Shown here: positions 21,276 to 64,000 of the stretch, one piece after another
Layout of the letters: each line of letters opens with the position of its first letter
How positions within the stretch are numbered: the first letter of the stretch is position 1
Assembly: GCF_024166365.1 (NCBI RefSeq)
Contig: NC_064826.1
Location: 27,552,001-27,616,000 of the forward strand
DNA from: Elephas maximus indicus
Lineage: Eukaryota > Chordata > Mammalia > Proboscidea > Elephantidae
Length of the DNA stretch: 64,000 nucleotides
Direction: 5' to 3'
Position numbers and translations under genes: made by a program
The notes under the pieces: model-generated
What the model saw: only the letters and a program-made list of their open reading frames with translations
Told to the model about the DNA's origin: nothing
Database searches by the model: none

Positions 21276-22173
21276 TTCAACTTTTTGCCCCCCCAGTCAC
21301 ATCCTTGCAACATGCAAAACGTATTCGCTCCATCATAATCATAGCAAAAGTCTTAACCCCAAGTCCAAAACCCAAAAATTCCTCTTCATCTGTGAAATCC
21401 AGAATACAAGTCTGCTTCCAAGGGTACAATGGCAGAACAGGCACAAGCCAGACGTTTCCATTACAAATGGGAGAAACTGAAGGGAAGGAAGGCGTAACAG
21501 GCACCAAGCAAGTCAGCAGAACGCGTCACATTAGCTCTCAAAGCTTTGAAAATAATCCTCTGTTCTCTGAGACAATTTACACAATAACCCTGCCCTCCAG
21601 CTTCTGGGCATTGGCCACTCTCTGGATTCTGAGTGGAGGCCCCTCGGCCCTGGGCTTCAGCTCCACCTTCCAGGACCACTGGGACGGTAACTCTGTTCCC
21701 TCGCTTTAGGCCTGCAATTCTCCTAGTTCATCTGAGGGGCAAGTCCACCCTTAAAAACACCAGAGGCTATGGCTCTACCCTTTGAAACCCCTGAGGTAAA
21801 GGCCATACCTTTTGAGACTGAGGCAGCTTAGCTTCTTGTTTTCCTTGTCTCTTCAGCTTCTGTTTTCTGGTTTCTTGGCCTCTTGGTTACTTGGGCCTCA
21901 CACTCGCATCTGCCCTGCTGGGGCAAGTGTTCCAAAGCTCAGTAGCTCCACCGATAAGTGCCCGGAGGCACCCCACTTCACCAGGAAGCCTCCTGCACGC
22001 AGGCACTTGGCTCTCTGGCTCTGTGGGTTGGCTCCACCTCTGTCTGGTACTGGTCTGCTGGTTCTCTGCTGCTGCCAGGTCTCTGCTGCTGCTGGCTCTC
22101 TGTTGCTGCTGCTCCTCTAACCACTCACAGTTTCAAAACCTCTTCCACATTTTAGACATCTGTTAGAACTGCA

Positions 22174-22192
22174 CCCCACTCCTTCGGTACCA
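22174..22192 (-). other. MaLR primer-binding site, tRNA-Leu type
   Basis: On the minus strand TGGTACCGAAGGAGTGGGG follows the LTR by five bases. It resembles the tRNA-Leu(UAA) complement with one base inserted. Confidence 0.7.
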
Positions 22193-22197
22193 AATTC

Positions 22198-22748
22198 TGT
22201 CTTGGTTATCTGGTGCTGCCGTAACAGAAATACCACAAGTGGATGGCTTTAACAAAGAGAGATTTATTTTCTCACTGTCTCCAAAACCCACTGCTGTCAA
22301 GTCGATTTCGACTCACTGTCTAGTAGGTTACAAGTCCAAATTCAGGGCGTCGGCTCCAGGGGAAGGCTTTCTCTCTCTGTCAGCCCTGGATGAAGGTCTT
22401 TGTCCTCAATCTTCAAGGAGCTTCTCAGGTGCAGGGACCCCGTGTCCAAAGGATGCGCTCTGCTACTGGTGCTGCTTTCTTGGTGGTATGAGGTCCCCAA
22501 CTCTCTGCTTTCTTCCCTTTTCCTTTTATCTCTTGAGAGATAAAAGGTGGTGCAGGCCACACACCAGGGAAATTCCCTTTACCTTGGATCAGGGAGGTGA
22601 CCTGAGTGAGGGTGTTGTTATAATTCCACCCTAATCCTCTCAACATGAAATTACAATCACAAAATGGAGGACAACCACACAATACCAGGAATCATGGCCT
22701 AACGAAGTTGACACATATTTTTTGGGGGACACAATTCAATCCATGACA
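22198..22748 (-). repeat. MaLR LTR (5' LTR in element orientation) carrying a SINE scrap
   Basis: 551 bp. Subtracting the 33-bp insertion and its 8-bp duplication leaves 510 bp, against 509 in the partner LTR. Confidence 0.9.
22280..22312 (-). mobile_element. 33-bp AfroSINE tail micro-insertion
   Basis: CCAAAACCCACTGCTGTCAA continues into the SINE tail. It is flanked by TCACTGTC at 22272-22279 and at 22313-22320. The other LTR of the same provirus has the empty site. Confidence 0.9.
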
Positions 22749-22753
22749 GTGCC

Positions 22754-23355
22754 CAAGTCATGCCTATGCTTAATTGAATCAGAATATTAAGCTGAAAGGG
22801 ACTTTACTATTATATTCCAGTCTCAATGAGGAAATTTGTGTTCAAGTGAAGGAACCTACAGCTTTCTGTATGGCCCAGCTCCCTGGTCTGGCTTTTCCCA
22901 TCATACCAGGCTGCATTTTATACCATCTAGTGGTCTCTGAGGTCTGAGGTCTGGGGAGAAGGCTGATCTTTTGAGGGGATGTGAGTCCCTGTCCTTACTC
23001 ATGTGTCTGTTTTATTTTTTCTGCTGCAGAGGTTTTCATGATTTTTATTTAAATTTGCTCATTCATTCTTTCTTAAAATACTTTTGAGTTTCTATTATGT
23101 GGGAATATGGAGAATATGGAGCCACTGGGAATATGGAGATAAAGAAAATGCAGTTCCCACCCTCACAGAATTTACAGTTTAGCAAAGAGACAGACAAGCA
23201 ATCAGGTAAGTATTTTGGGTTAGACTCCAAGTCACACCTGGCTTTCCATTCCGTTTCAGTGAAACTAAATTTTTGGGCTAGAGACCAGGAGAATCCTGGG
23301 TTTTAAATCTTTGTATGACTTTGAGTTCGTGATGGGCCTGAGAAAATATGTTCTT
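22754..23355. other. AASS: AASS intron 1, unassigned
   Basis: No confident repeat. An L2-like phrase lies at about 23080-23200 (GGAGATAAAGAAAATGCAGT). Confidence 0.4.
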
Positions 23356-23651
23356 GTTATTGTTGTTAGGTGCTGTCGAGTCAGTTCTGACTCATAGTGA
23401 CCCTATATGTACAGCAGAATGAAACATTGCCCAGGCCTGCGCCATTGTCATGATGGTTGTTATGCTTGAGCCCATTGTTGCAGCCACTGTGTCAATCTAT
23501 CTTGTTGAGGGTCTTTCTCTTTTTCGCTGAGTTTCTACTTTACCAAGCATGATGTCCTTCTCCAGGGACTGATACCTCCTGAAAAGATGTCCAAAGTACC
23601 TGAGGTAAAGTCTCGCCATCCTTGCTTCTAAGCGGCATTCTGGCTCCTTAG
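23356..23651 (-). mobile_element. RTE LINE 3' fragment, antisense
   Basis: It runs from GTTATTGTTGTTAGGTGCTG (tail) to TTGCTTCTAAGCGGCATTCT. On the minus strand it encodes the broken C-terminal end of RTE ORF2. Confidence 0.88.
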
Positions 23652-25548
23652 AATTCTAAATATTCTTAGACTAGGTTAAGTAGTGATAACAGATGCCCCC
23701 CTGCTTCCCCAAAGTCTGTTCTTTTTTTTTTTTTTTTTCCCTTTCCTTTCTGGCTAAGTATTTTATGAAGATTTTAACGTGGAAGCATTAAAAGAGTGAA
23801 CCAGATGCAACAAGAAGTGAAAGCGTGGAGACCAGTGTCGATACATGCCCAAACTGAGTTCTAGGGAGCCTGGGGGTTGGGAGGGATTTGGATCAGTTTG
23901 CCATCACCAGGTGCTCTGTTAATTCTGGAACTCTTTTAGAACTCTCCAGGCCTGTTGTGGTCTGGATACCAAATAGGTAGTGTGGGCCAAGACTCACAGC
24001 TGTAGAGCTGCCCGTGCTTATTTATAGATACCAGGACTTCCTGGTAACTCAGCTTTTTAAATACACTTGCATTTTTGAATGTAATGAAAGGGTAGATACA
24101 AATCATTTGTACTTCTCATTGATTAACTTATATTCTTCATTATGAACTCAACTCAAGGATACTTTAACTTATCCTTAGTCTCAATATTTAATCAGAGTAT
24201 ATGCCTGATTATTGCAATCAATTTGACATCGAGAAATATTCCCATGCAATTTGATGGTTTTGATATGAATCACTGAATTATGTTGTAGTGGAATTATTTT
24301 AAAGATCTAAAATATCAGGACACAAAGAGCACATTCCTGACTATGGGGCTGGAGATGGAACATTTGGCCCTCGTCTCTTCAGTGATAAAGTTGTAATCCT
24401 TTATACATCTTACCATGGAAATAATGGAAATTAGGAGGAGCCATGCCTACCCTTTTTATACTCAAAAATTTATATTGCCGGGTGCATTGTCCTGGATGGG
24501 TAGGTGGTTTGTGAGTTTCAAAGGTTTTCTGGCTGGGTTGATGCTATGAGAAGGGATGAAGAAAATGAAAGCATTGTTGTTATTTGTTGGAGAAACAACA
24601 GCTGTATGAAGACCTCAGCTGTCTTCATCCACCCTCCCACGTTTTATAGCATAAGTACTATGTGAACAGTATTAAAGAACTTAATCTGGTTACATTTAAA
24701 ACTCACACCAACAAGAGCAACAGACTATATTATTATGACTCATTCATAGGAACTTGGAAAATGCTTTTTATGAAATATAGAAAATCCCTTATTCTCTGGG
24801 CCTCACTCTCCTCATTAGTAATATCAGGTCCATTCTGAACCTAATACTCGGTTATAACCAATAATTGATAATTTACCACTAGATTTTGATTGGGGCCATT
24901 TAATCAGATAAAACTACCCCATCCTGCTCCTGTTAAACCCTACAAAAATGGGCAAGGACTAGATTGCTGCTTCTTTGTCAAATATCTAACATCCGGCTAT
25001 GTACACTTTAAGTGTTCATGGTATATATATAAAAATATATATATTTTTAAATTAAAGAGGGTCAAAATCAACCCTCCATAATTAATGGGCAACAGATTCT
25101 ATTTTGATAAACCCATCAAGACATTTTTTGGATTTTGTTATATTTTTATTTAAATATTAGAAAATATGCTTGAAACAAGTGACTAGCTACTATTACATTA
25201 ATATACATCGCTAGAAAGACCAGTCTGCTCACCATCTGAAAAGACCTCCCCAACTACATACAAGATCTTCTGGCCCGAGGGTGCCTTTTTCTCAGGTATG
25301 ATCTATCATAAATATGCCTCACAAGATCTGCTTTGGTTTCTTCATATAATGTACTCAGTGACTACAGGATATCTCATGGTCACTGAAAGAAAATGGTGGG
25401 ATATGTACAGAGGGCTGAGCTCTGTCTTTATTTCTTTTTCACTCTCTTTATGACCATTTTCTTCCCCATTTCTCTTGAAAAGGATAGAAAATATCAAGAA
25501 TATTTAAACATGGTTTCCCCTTTATTCTCATGTGTGTATTGTCATTGT
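23652..25548. other. AASS: AASS intron 1, unassigned
   Basis: About 1.9 kb with a T-run at about 23720-23739 and AT-rich stretches (ATATATATTTTTAAATTAAA near 25035). A faint MIR-like phrase lies near 24780. No gene is seen. Confidence 0.45.
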
Positions 25549-25963
25549 TATGTGCTGGACAATCAATAAGGAAGACCAAAGAAGAATTGATGCCTTTGAA
25601 TTGTGGTGTTGGTGAAGAATACTGAATATATCATGGACTGCCAGAAGAACAACCAAATCTGTCTTGGAAGAATTAGAGCCAGAATGTTCCTTAGGAGCAA
25701 GGATGGCAAGACTTGGTCTCTTGTACTTACGACATGTTATCAGGAGGGACCAGTCCTTAGAGAAACATATCATGTTTGGGTAAAATAGATGGTCAGTGAA
25801 AAAGAGGAAGACCATCAACAAGATGGATTGACACAGTGGCTGGAACAATGGGGTCAGACATAGCATGGATTGTGAGGATGGCCCAGTACTGGGCAGTGTT
25901 TCATTCTGTTGTGTATAGGGTCTCTATGAGTTGGAACTGACTCAACAGCACCTAACAACGATA
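25549..25963 (+). mobile_element. RTE LINE 3' fragment
   Basis: It spans ACAATCAATAAGGAAGACCA to CAGCACCTAACAACGATATT. Several stops and single-base indels break the C-terminal ORF2 frame. Confidence 0.88.
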
Positions 25964-26664
25964 TTGTAAAGATAGGTAAATAGTAAATTAAGAGAACTTC
26001 ACCCCCTTGAGATGCAAAGAGTTAAGGCATTGTTCTACAATATGTTCTATTGCTTCCGAAAGGGTACATCCATGGATTATCTTTCTGTCTTAGTACATCT
26101 GTGAGCAATTCACTGTAATATCCCCATGAAGTTTAGAGACATTTCAAATTCCTGATTGATTCTAGGTAAATCAAAAATATTTACCTTAGTGCTGTTCTTA
26201 GAAATCTTTTAAATTTCATTTTTATGATATTTGAAACATTGACCCTTGATTTGTTAGAGGGAAATCTGATTAGATTTTGTCAGGGGGAGGGCCCTGTGTC
26301 CCACCTCTGCCAATGTGACATCTCTCTTCTGGGTTTTTTCTTTCTTTCTTTGCCCTCCTTATTCTCCCTAGTTTTTTCTTTTTTTCCCTCTTTCTCCTCT
26401 TGCTTTTCCATGCCCTACTTGCTTGTGCTACATGGTGACATCAACACCCAGCACTGTTAAGAAACCTCACTGGAGCCTGTGGGTGAGCCAGGAATCTCTA
26501 TCTGATTTACTGAAGGCATTGTCAGAAATATACATCTGGTTTAGTTCCTGATATTCTCGGAAAAAACCACACATTTCAGGACAGCCAACCTAGGCATTTC
26601 TATGACTTACCAGATACTTGCGTTGCCCTACCTAGGAACAATTCAGAAATCCTCACTGCTGGGT
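25964..26664. other. AASS: AASS intron 1, unassigned
   Basis: It contains a CT-rich stretch at about 26330-26410. No gene or named repeat. Confidence 0.4.
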
Positions 26665-29600
26665 GTTTCTTCTTTTCTTTTCCTTCTAAATTTTGTTTAT
26701 TTTGTTGTTCTTGAGACTATATACAGCAAAACATACCCCAATTCAACTGTTTCTACATGTACAATTTAGTGACATTGATTACATTCTTTGAGTTGTGCAA
26801 CCATTCTCACCCTTCTTCTCTGAGTTGCTCCTACCTCACTAAAATAATCTCCCTGCCCCCTAAGGCTCCTATCTAATCTTTAGAGTGATTGTTGTCAATT
26901 TGATCATATTGAGAGCTCTTAAAGGAGCGTGATGCTCAAGGCAGACCTTTTTTACTAGTTAAGCTAAACTACTGTTTGGTTTTAAGATAACTTTAGGGGA
27001 TATTTTTGGTTTAAGGTTTAAAGATTTTCTCAGGGCATTAATTTCATCAGGGGTTCATCCACCTCCTGTGGCTCAGAAAATCTAGAGTCCATGAGAATTT
27101 GAATTTCTGCATTTCCCCATTTTTGATCAGAATTCTTCTATGAAATCTTTGATCAATTTTCATTAATGGTAGCCAGGTACCATCCAGTTCTTAGGGTCTC
27201 ATGGCAAAGGAGGCAGTTGTTCATGGAGGCAATTAGCCACACATTCCATATCCTCCTTACATTGCTGACTCTCCTTCCTCTGTTGCTCCAGGTGAATAGA
27301 GACCAATTGTTTTGCCTTGGATGGTCCCATGCAAGCTTTTAAAGCCCCAGGCACCATGGGATAACTAGGAGGTAGAGCAGAAATACTAAATACATGATTA
27401 GACCAATTAACTGGGATGTCCCATAAAACCATGACCCTAAACCTCCAAACCAAGGAACCAAATCCCATGAAGTGTCTGATTGTACATAAGCAGCCTCAGC
27501 AGCTACTCTTTTTTGTCGTTGTAAATATGTCTATCATGTGACTTTTGCCAGTTCAACTTTTTACAGGTGTACAATGTATTGACAGCAATTACAATAATCA
27601 GCTGTGCAATCCTACCCTTAATCAAAGCAATTTTCCCATCACCATTAAACCCCATTTTCCCCCTCCCTTCCAGCCCTAGTAACTAACCATCAATAAACTT
27701 TGGTCTCTGTACATTTGTCTTTTCTTGTCTTTTTATATAAGTGAGGTCATACAATATTTGTCCTTTTATGATTGGCTTATTTTTATTTTTATTTTACTCA
27801 GCGTAATGTCTTGAAGCTCATCCATACTGTGGCATGTATCAAGACTTCATTTCTCCTACTGGCTGAGCAGTATTCCATTGTATGTATGTACCACGTTTTG
27901 TTTATCCATTCATCTGTTGATGGGCATTTAGGTTGTTTCCACCTTCTGGCTATCATGAATAGTGCTGTAATGAACGTTGGTGTACATGTCTCTTTTCGAG
28001 TCTGCTTTTAAGTCTTTTGGATACATACCTAGTAGTGGAATTTCTGGGTCATATGGTAGTTCTGGTAGTTCTATTTTTAGTTTTTTGAGGAACCACCACG
28101 ATGTTTTCCACAATGGTAGTACCATTTTGCATTTCCACCAGCAATGGATAAGGGTTCAATTTCCCCACATCCTCACCAACATTTGTTATTTTCTGTTCTT
28201 TTTTTAATCCTAGCCATTCTAGTGGGAGTGAAATGGTATCTCATTATGGTTTTGATTTACATCTCTCTGATGGCTAATGATACTGAGCATCTTTTCATGT
28301 GTTTGGTGGCCATTTGGATGTCCTCTTTGGCAAATGTCTATTCAAGTCCTTTGCTCATTGTCTTAATTAATTTTTTACTCTAACAGAAATATCATAAGTG
28401 GATGGCTTCAACAAACATAAATTTATTCTTTCACCAAGGTTTAGGAGGCTAGAAGTCTGAACTCAGGGTGCCAGCACTAGGGGAAGGCTTTCTCTGTCTG
28501 TCAGCTCTGGGGGAAAGTCCTTGTCTCCTTTCAACATCTGTGGGCCTAGCGTTCCTTGGAGATCTCCATGTCTCTTGGCATAAATCTTCCCCTGAGTCTA
28601 GGAGGCTCTCCGTGCAGGGATCCTGGGCCCAAAGGATGTGTTCTGGTCCCAGCTCTTCTTTCTTGGTGGCACAGAGGTCCCTCTCTCTGCTTGCTTCTGT
28701 CTCCTTTTATCTCTTATAAGATAAAAGGCAATGCATACCACACCCCAGGGAAACTCCCTTTTCCTTGGATCAGGGCCATGGCGTGAGTAAAGGTGGTGAC
28801 TTAAGTAAGGATGATGCATCCCACCCTAACCCTCCCTCATTAATAGAACAAACATAACCAAATCCTCTTTAACATAACCTAATCCTGTCTCGTTAACCAC
28901 AGGCAGAGGTTAGGATTTACAGCACATCACAAAATGGAAGATAATTACATCAGATTACAAAATGGAGGACAGTCACACAATACTGAGAATCGTGGCTTAG
29001 TCAAGTTGACACATTTTCAGGGGACAGGATTCAGTCCATGACACCCATTTTATGATTGGGTTATTTGTCTTTTTGTTGTTAAATCATCAAAGTTTTATAT
29101 ATATTTTGGTTATTAGATTCTTGTCAGCTATATGGTTTTCGAAGATATTCTCCAGTTGGTAGCATGTCTGCTCATTTTTTTGGTAAAGTCTTTTTATAAA
29201 CAAAAGTTTCTAATCTTTACAAGGTGCCATTTATTTATTTTGTCTTTTGCTGGTTGTGCTTTTGTTATTATGTTAGATAATCTGTTGTTGAAAGCTAGGC
29301 CTGACAGCGTTGCCACTGCTTGTTCTTCTAATCTATGGTTTTAGTTTGCACATTTAGGTCTTTAATCTATTTTTGAAATTGTTTTTGTGTATGGTGTGAG
29401 ACATGGGCCCTATTACATTTTTCTACCTGTGGAAATCCAATTTTCCCAGCACCAGTTATTGAAGAGACTCTTCTTTCTCCATTGAATGAACTTAGCACTC
29501 TTGTTGAAAATGAGTTGACCATAGACGTGTAGGTTTATTTCTGGACTCTCAATTCTATTCCATTGGTCTATGTGTCTATTGTTATACCATTACCAGGTTG

Positions 29601-29790
29601 TTTTGATTACTGTAGCTGTATAATATGTTTTAAAATCAAGAAGTGTGAATCCTCTTACTTTGTTCTTCTCTTTCAACATTGTTTTAGCTATTGGGGCCTC
29701 TTTCCATTCCATATAAAGTTGAGGATTGGTTTTTCTGTTTCTGTAAAGAAGGTTGTTGAAATTTTGATCAGGTTGTGTTAGGTATTTGAT
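26665..29790 (-). mobile_element. L1 LINE, antisense, interrupted by a MaLR LTR
   Basis: A T-rich left end and 3' UTR text (26690-27490, with CAGGTGAATAGAGACCAATT) lead into ORF2 C-terminal remnants on the minus strand at about 27770-28380 (LELPYDPEIPLLGMYPKDLK-like). The L1 resumes after the LTR at 29043 and ends near 29780. Landmarks such as TTGTTTATCCATTCATCTGT are universal in L1. The frame is destroyed by many substitutions, so this is an old copy. Confidence 0.88.
28384..29042 (-). repeat. MaLR LTR inserted in the L1, antisense
   Basis: It runs from AACAGAAATATCATAAGTGG to GGATTCAGTCCATGACA. The expected TGTCTTAGTTATCT start is missing, so the plus-strand left end is truncated by about 30 bp. 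Confidence 0.85.
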
Positions 29791-29854
29791 AACCTTAGAG
29801 TCAAATGAATAGTGGATCTGGAAACTTCTGTGCTGAGAACAAGTTTCAAGATAT

Positions 29855-30001
29855 TCAAGTTACTAAAGTGGCCAGTGGTTAAGTATTTGACTGCTAACCA
29901 AAAGGTTGGCAGTTCGAATCCACCAGCTGCTCCTTGGAAATCCTGTATAGGGTTGCTGTGGATCAGAATCGACTTGACAGCAACAGGTTTTTTTTTTTTT
30001 G
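29855..30001 (+). mobile_element. AfroSINE, short form
   Basis: It has the B-box GGCAGTTCGAATCCACCAGC and the tail GACTTGACAGCAACAGG, ending in 12 T. A deletion removes the middle GGGGCAGTTCTACTCTGTCC segment. Confidence 0.87.
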
Positions 30002-30968
30002 ATAATCAAATGTTTTTCCTAAAATATGCTTAAATTCAAGGTAGAGTTTACCTTGGCAGGGAGACAGAAATGGTTTTCAGTGGAAGACAGGAAAGGGTTT
30101 GAGAGAGGAACCCATACTGGATGGAGAACTGATCATTTACTATACTGTTAAAGTTGATGTCATTTGGATCTGATTTCTTTCTGAAGCAAGAGCTGGCAGG
30201 AGAGTAATAGCATGTGTCAGGTCTGCACGGTGTGGATCTGTATGCTTTGGTAAAGAGGAGAAAATCCCGAGTGTTAGACATTCCTAGGAATCCTGCTTCT
30301 GTTTAAAAACAACGACTCTGGTGGGACAGGCTGCAGTTCAGTTTCTTCACTTGTGAAATGGAGATAATAATGGCAGCTACTTACAGGATTGGTGCAAGGA
30401 GGAAATGAAATCATGTCTGTAAAGCGCTCAGTATAGTGCTTGGTATATAATATCTAATCAGTGGTAACTATTGTTATATTGGTGTGAAAATGAAAATGAC
30501 AGAAATTCTGGTTTAAGAATTCCCTGCCTGTAAAAAGTGAAAGTAAATTCCCAAATGAAATTCCAGTTTCATTTCAGTCCCTGCCACTCTCCCCTTTCCT
30601 TTCCTAGTTCCTGTAGAAAGTCTGCCATTACAAGTACATATCCCTGTTTTACATGTGTGTATGGCTGTCCCTCCTGCCATTCCCTATCCCAAGAACACAC
30701 AGAGGAGGTGGGGAGGAGGAGGAGAGATTGCCGCTGAGTCTGGGAAGGAAGCTGTGATTATAAATCAAGTGTGTGCTGAGGGAGGAATTGTCCAGGAATC
30801 AGAGAGATTAAATGATCTGAGCATGCTCCCTTGTGCTGGGGTGAAGAATTGCAACTCAGAATAGAAGATACAAGACCATGTGGTCACCTATGAGTACACG
30901 CATTTTGGTCCCTGTTGGGAAGATGAGACCATATCTGGATATATGCATGTGCTCAAAGGAATCACTGT
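30002..30968. other. AASS: AASS intron 1, with a MIR at about 30330-30475
   Basis: The MIR, antisense, is marked by TTGTGAAATGGAGATAATAA. The rest is unassigned. Confidence 0.5.
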
Positions 30969-30976
30969 CTTTGGAC

Positions 30977-31235
30977 CAAGGCTTCGAACCAGTTCATTCT
31001 GGTTCAGACCCCTGCTGAGAATTTGCATTTTTAACAAGTTCCCAGGCGATGCTAATGCTGCTGGCTTGGGACCAGTTCTGAGAACCACTAGTAGAGCAGT
31101 GGGTCTCAAAATGTATTATACATAAGAATCACCTGGGGATCTTGTTAAAATGTAATTTCTGATTCAGTATATATGGGGTGGAAATGCAAATTCTCAGCAG
31201 GGTTTTGAATCGGAACAAACCGGTTTGAAGCCTTG
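30977..31235. mobile_element. Non-autonomous hAT-type DNA transposon, copy 1
   Basis: It starts CAAGGCTTCGAACC and ends GGTTTGAAGCCTTG, long imperfect terminal inverted repeats of about 60 bp each. The 8-bp target duplication CTTTGGAC lies at 30969-30976 and 31236-31243, perfect. The interior (TGCATTTTTAACAAGTTCCC, AAGAATCACCTGGGGATCTT) resembles MER5/Charlie elements. Eight-base duplications are diagnostic of hAT transposition. Confidence 0.88.
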
Positions 31236-31422
31236 CTTTGGACTTAGTTTTATTTACTGTGTTGGACACATCATGAGTCTTTTGTAAATACTTCTTGACT
31301 GAATGAATGAGTGGAATTATGAAATCTGAAGCAGCAGTTAGAAAACTGGTTGAGGTTTAATATAGTGTAGTAGGATGTGGCAGGGAGAGGAAACCCAGGG
31401 AGGAGGAACAGCATGTTTAGAG

Positions 31423-31646
31423 GAGGGCTTCGAACTGGTTCATTCCGGTTCGAACCCCTGCTGAAAATTTGCATTTCTAACAAGTTCTCTGCTGAGAATT
31501 TGTATTTCCACCCCAGATATACTGAATGAGAATCTGTCTTTTAACAAGATCCCCAGATGATTCTTATGTATAACGTCCCCAAAACTTGTTAGAAATGCAA
31601 ATTCTCAGCACGGTTTTAAACTAGAATAAAATGGTTTGAAGCCTTG
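31423..31646. mobile_element. Non-autonomous hAT-type DNA transposon, copy 2
   Basis: It starts GAGGGCTTCGAACTGGTTCA and ends GGTTTGAAGCCTTG, the same family as the copy 188 bp upstream. The flanks GTTTAGAG (31415-31422) and GTTTAGAA (31647-31654) are an 8-bp duplication with one mismatch. It is shorter in the middle (224 against 259 bp). Confidence 0.85.
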
Positions 31647-31654
31647 GTTTAGAA

Positions 31655-32467
31655 CAACAAAGGACAGTGAGGGTGAGGCTGCATGGAGAGATGGGGGGGT
31701 CACAGGCGGGGGCAGAGTGATTTAGGGCTGTGCTCCTCAAACTTCTAACACCTGTGATGAAAGACCAGGTTTGTTTGTTTACTTGTTTTGTTTTCTTAAA
31801 TTTCCACCCTTTTGAGTACTAATGCTTTTGTAAAATTCAATAACTGAATTACGAGGAAAAAGATCAGGTGATATAAAAGTTACTAAATGCTCACTTTCCA
31901 TGTCTAACATGTCTCATCACCAACCGACAGATAACAGTTCACTGACCATGCTGGGTTGTAGATTGCACTCTGAGTAGAATTGGTTTAGGGAACAGTCAGA
32001 GGTGAAGCTGGAAAGAGGTCGGACCTAGATTGTGAAGAGCCTTATACAGTACTGCATTCTGATGTCATCAGAATTGGGACTAATTTGGATGGGCTGCTTT
32101 CTATTACCCTCCTGGGTTTGCACTGCAAATTAATTTGTTGAAAACTTTTATGCTGAGTAGATGTTTGATAAAAACACATTAAAAACTATGTCAGCTTAGC
32201 AATTATTGATTAGTGTAACATAAATTACTCTGTATTTCTCTATTTTGGGATTGTACATGCTGTTTTGGAAACTTGGGTTGCTGTAAGTAGCATAACTTTT
32301 CTAGGTGTTCTCCCCAAACCCCATCCTTTCTTCTCTATCTTGTATCAGCTATTATTTGAGTTGGTTGAATTTTACAGCAGATTTCTAAAGAGACCAGAAC
32401 TGTCCTGAACTGACCTGTAGGCACTCCCTGCCTTTTGTTGTCTTGCTCTCTGATGCTTTCTTCACAG
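31655..32467. other. AASS: AASS intron 1, 3' end
   Basis: No repeat named. It ends in the exon 2 acceptor. Confidence 0.45.
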
Positions 32468-32482
32468 TCACCAGGTTTCAAG

Positions 32483-63911
<31,429 letters not shown>

Positions 63912-64000
63912 TAAAGCTTTACATCTGCAATGACTAAGCAAAAACTCTTTCTGCCTGATACGAAGGCCCCTTTAATGGTTATAGTGCCTGTCTCACAGTA

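Larger units (their letters stand above)
20767..22748 (-). mobile_element. Complete MaLR-type LTR retrotransposon, antisense
   Basis: On the minus strand: LTR 22748-22198, a tRNA-Leu-like primer site, about 920 bp of non-coding internal sequence, LTR 21275-20767. GTGCC at 20762-20766 and at 22749-22753 is a perfect 5-bp target duplication. Internal text such as CAAAAGTCTTAACCCCAAGT (plus strand) matches the THE1/MLT internal region. It has no coding capacity, as expected for a MaLR, which relies on ERV-L proteins. The LTRs differ by somewhere near 8 percent by eye. Confidence 0.92.

Noticed and set aside
21812..22166. Leu/Ser-rich frames of 91-102 codons that look like membrane proteins
   Set aside because: They lie in the internal region of the MaLR provirus and reflect a CTG/CTC-rich low-complexity stretch.

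Overview
This is one mammalian chromosomal window, almost certainly from an afrotherian and most likely an elephant-like paenungulate. The lineage call rests on the many copies of a tRNA-derived SINE of the AfroSINE type (A-box and B-box head, a body with the word GGGGCAGTTCTACTCTGTCC, a tail ending GACTCGACGGCAACGGG) together with RTE-clade LINEs whose 3' tail resembles the SINE tail. Assignment to a species needs a database search.

The only host gene I can support is AASS, the bifunctional mitochondrial lysine-ketoglutarate reductase / saccharopine dehydrogenase. It runs left to right. A CpG-island promoter and a non-coding first exon lie near 18.1-18.44 kb. After a 14 kb first intron come 17 coding exons from 32,483 to 63,896. 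They are all in frame with GT/AG borders and encode about the first 672 residues (human AASS is 926), so the gene runs off the right edge. The whole reductase half and the NAD-binding part of the dehydrogenase half are present. I see no stop or frameshift in the coding exons.

Region by region: 1-2,069 holds old L1 and L2 debris. 2,070-9,983 is a decayed ERV-L type (class III) provirus: LTR, tRNA-Leu-like primer site, gag, protease, reverse transcriptase/RNase H, integrase, then a dUTPase-like frame and a truncated 3' LTR that abuts an inverted LTR head. An RTE copy sits in its gag. 9,984-18,069 is intergenic, with an RTE endonuclease fragment, AfroSINEs, a MaLR-like LTR and L2/MIR. 18,070-18,760 is the CpG island. 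Intron 1 (18,436-32,467) holds a complete MaLR provirus with 5-bp target duplications, an old L1 split by a MaLR LTR, and two small hAT-type DNA transposons with 8-bp target duplications. Later introns carry nested insertions (L1 in an AfroSINE, a solo LTR in an AfroSINE) and two opposed 1.8 kb RTE copies that bracket exons 12-15.

No CRISPR array, operon or bacterial-type feature is present. I found no new biological system. The best leads are the nested and inverted repeat arrangements, the twin hAT elements, a 33-bp SINE micro-insertion seen by comparing two LTRs, and the inverted RTE pair that could affect AASS RNA processing.
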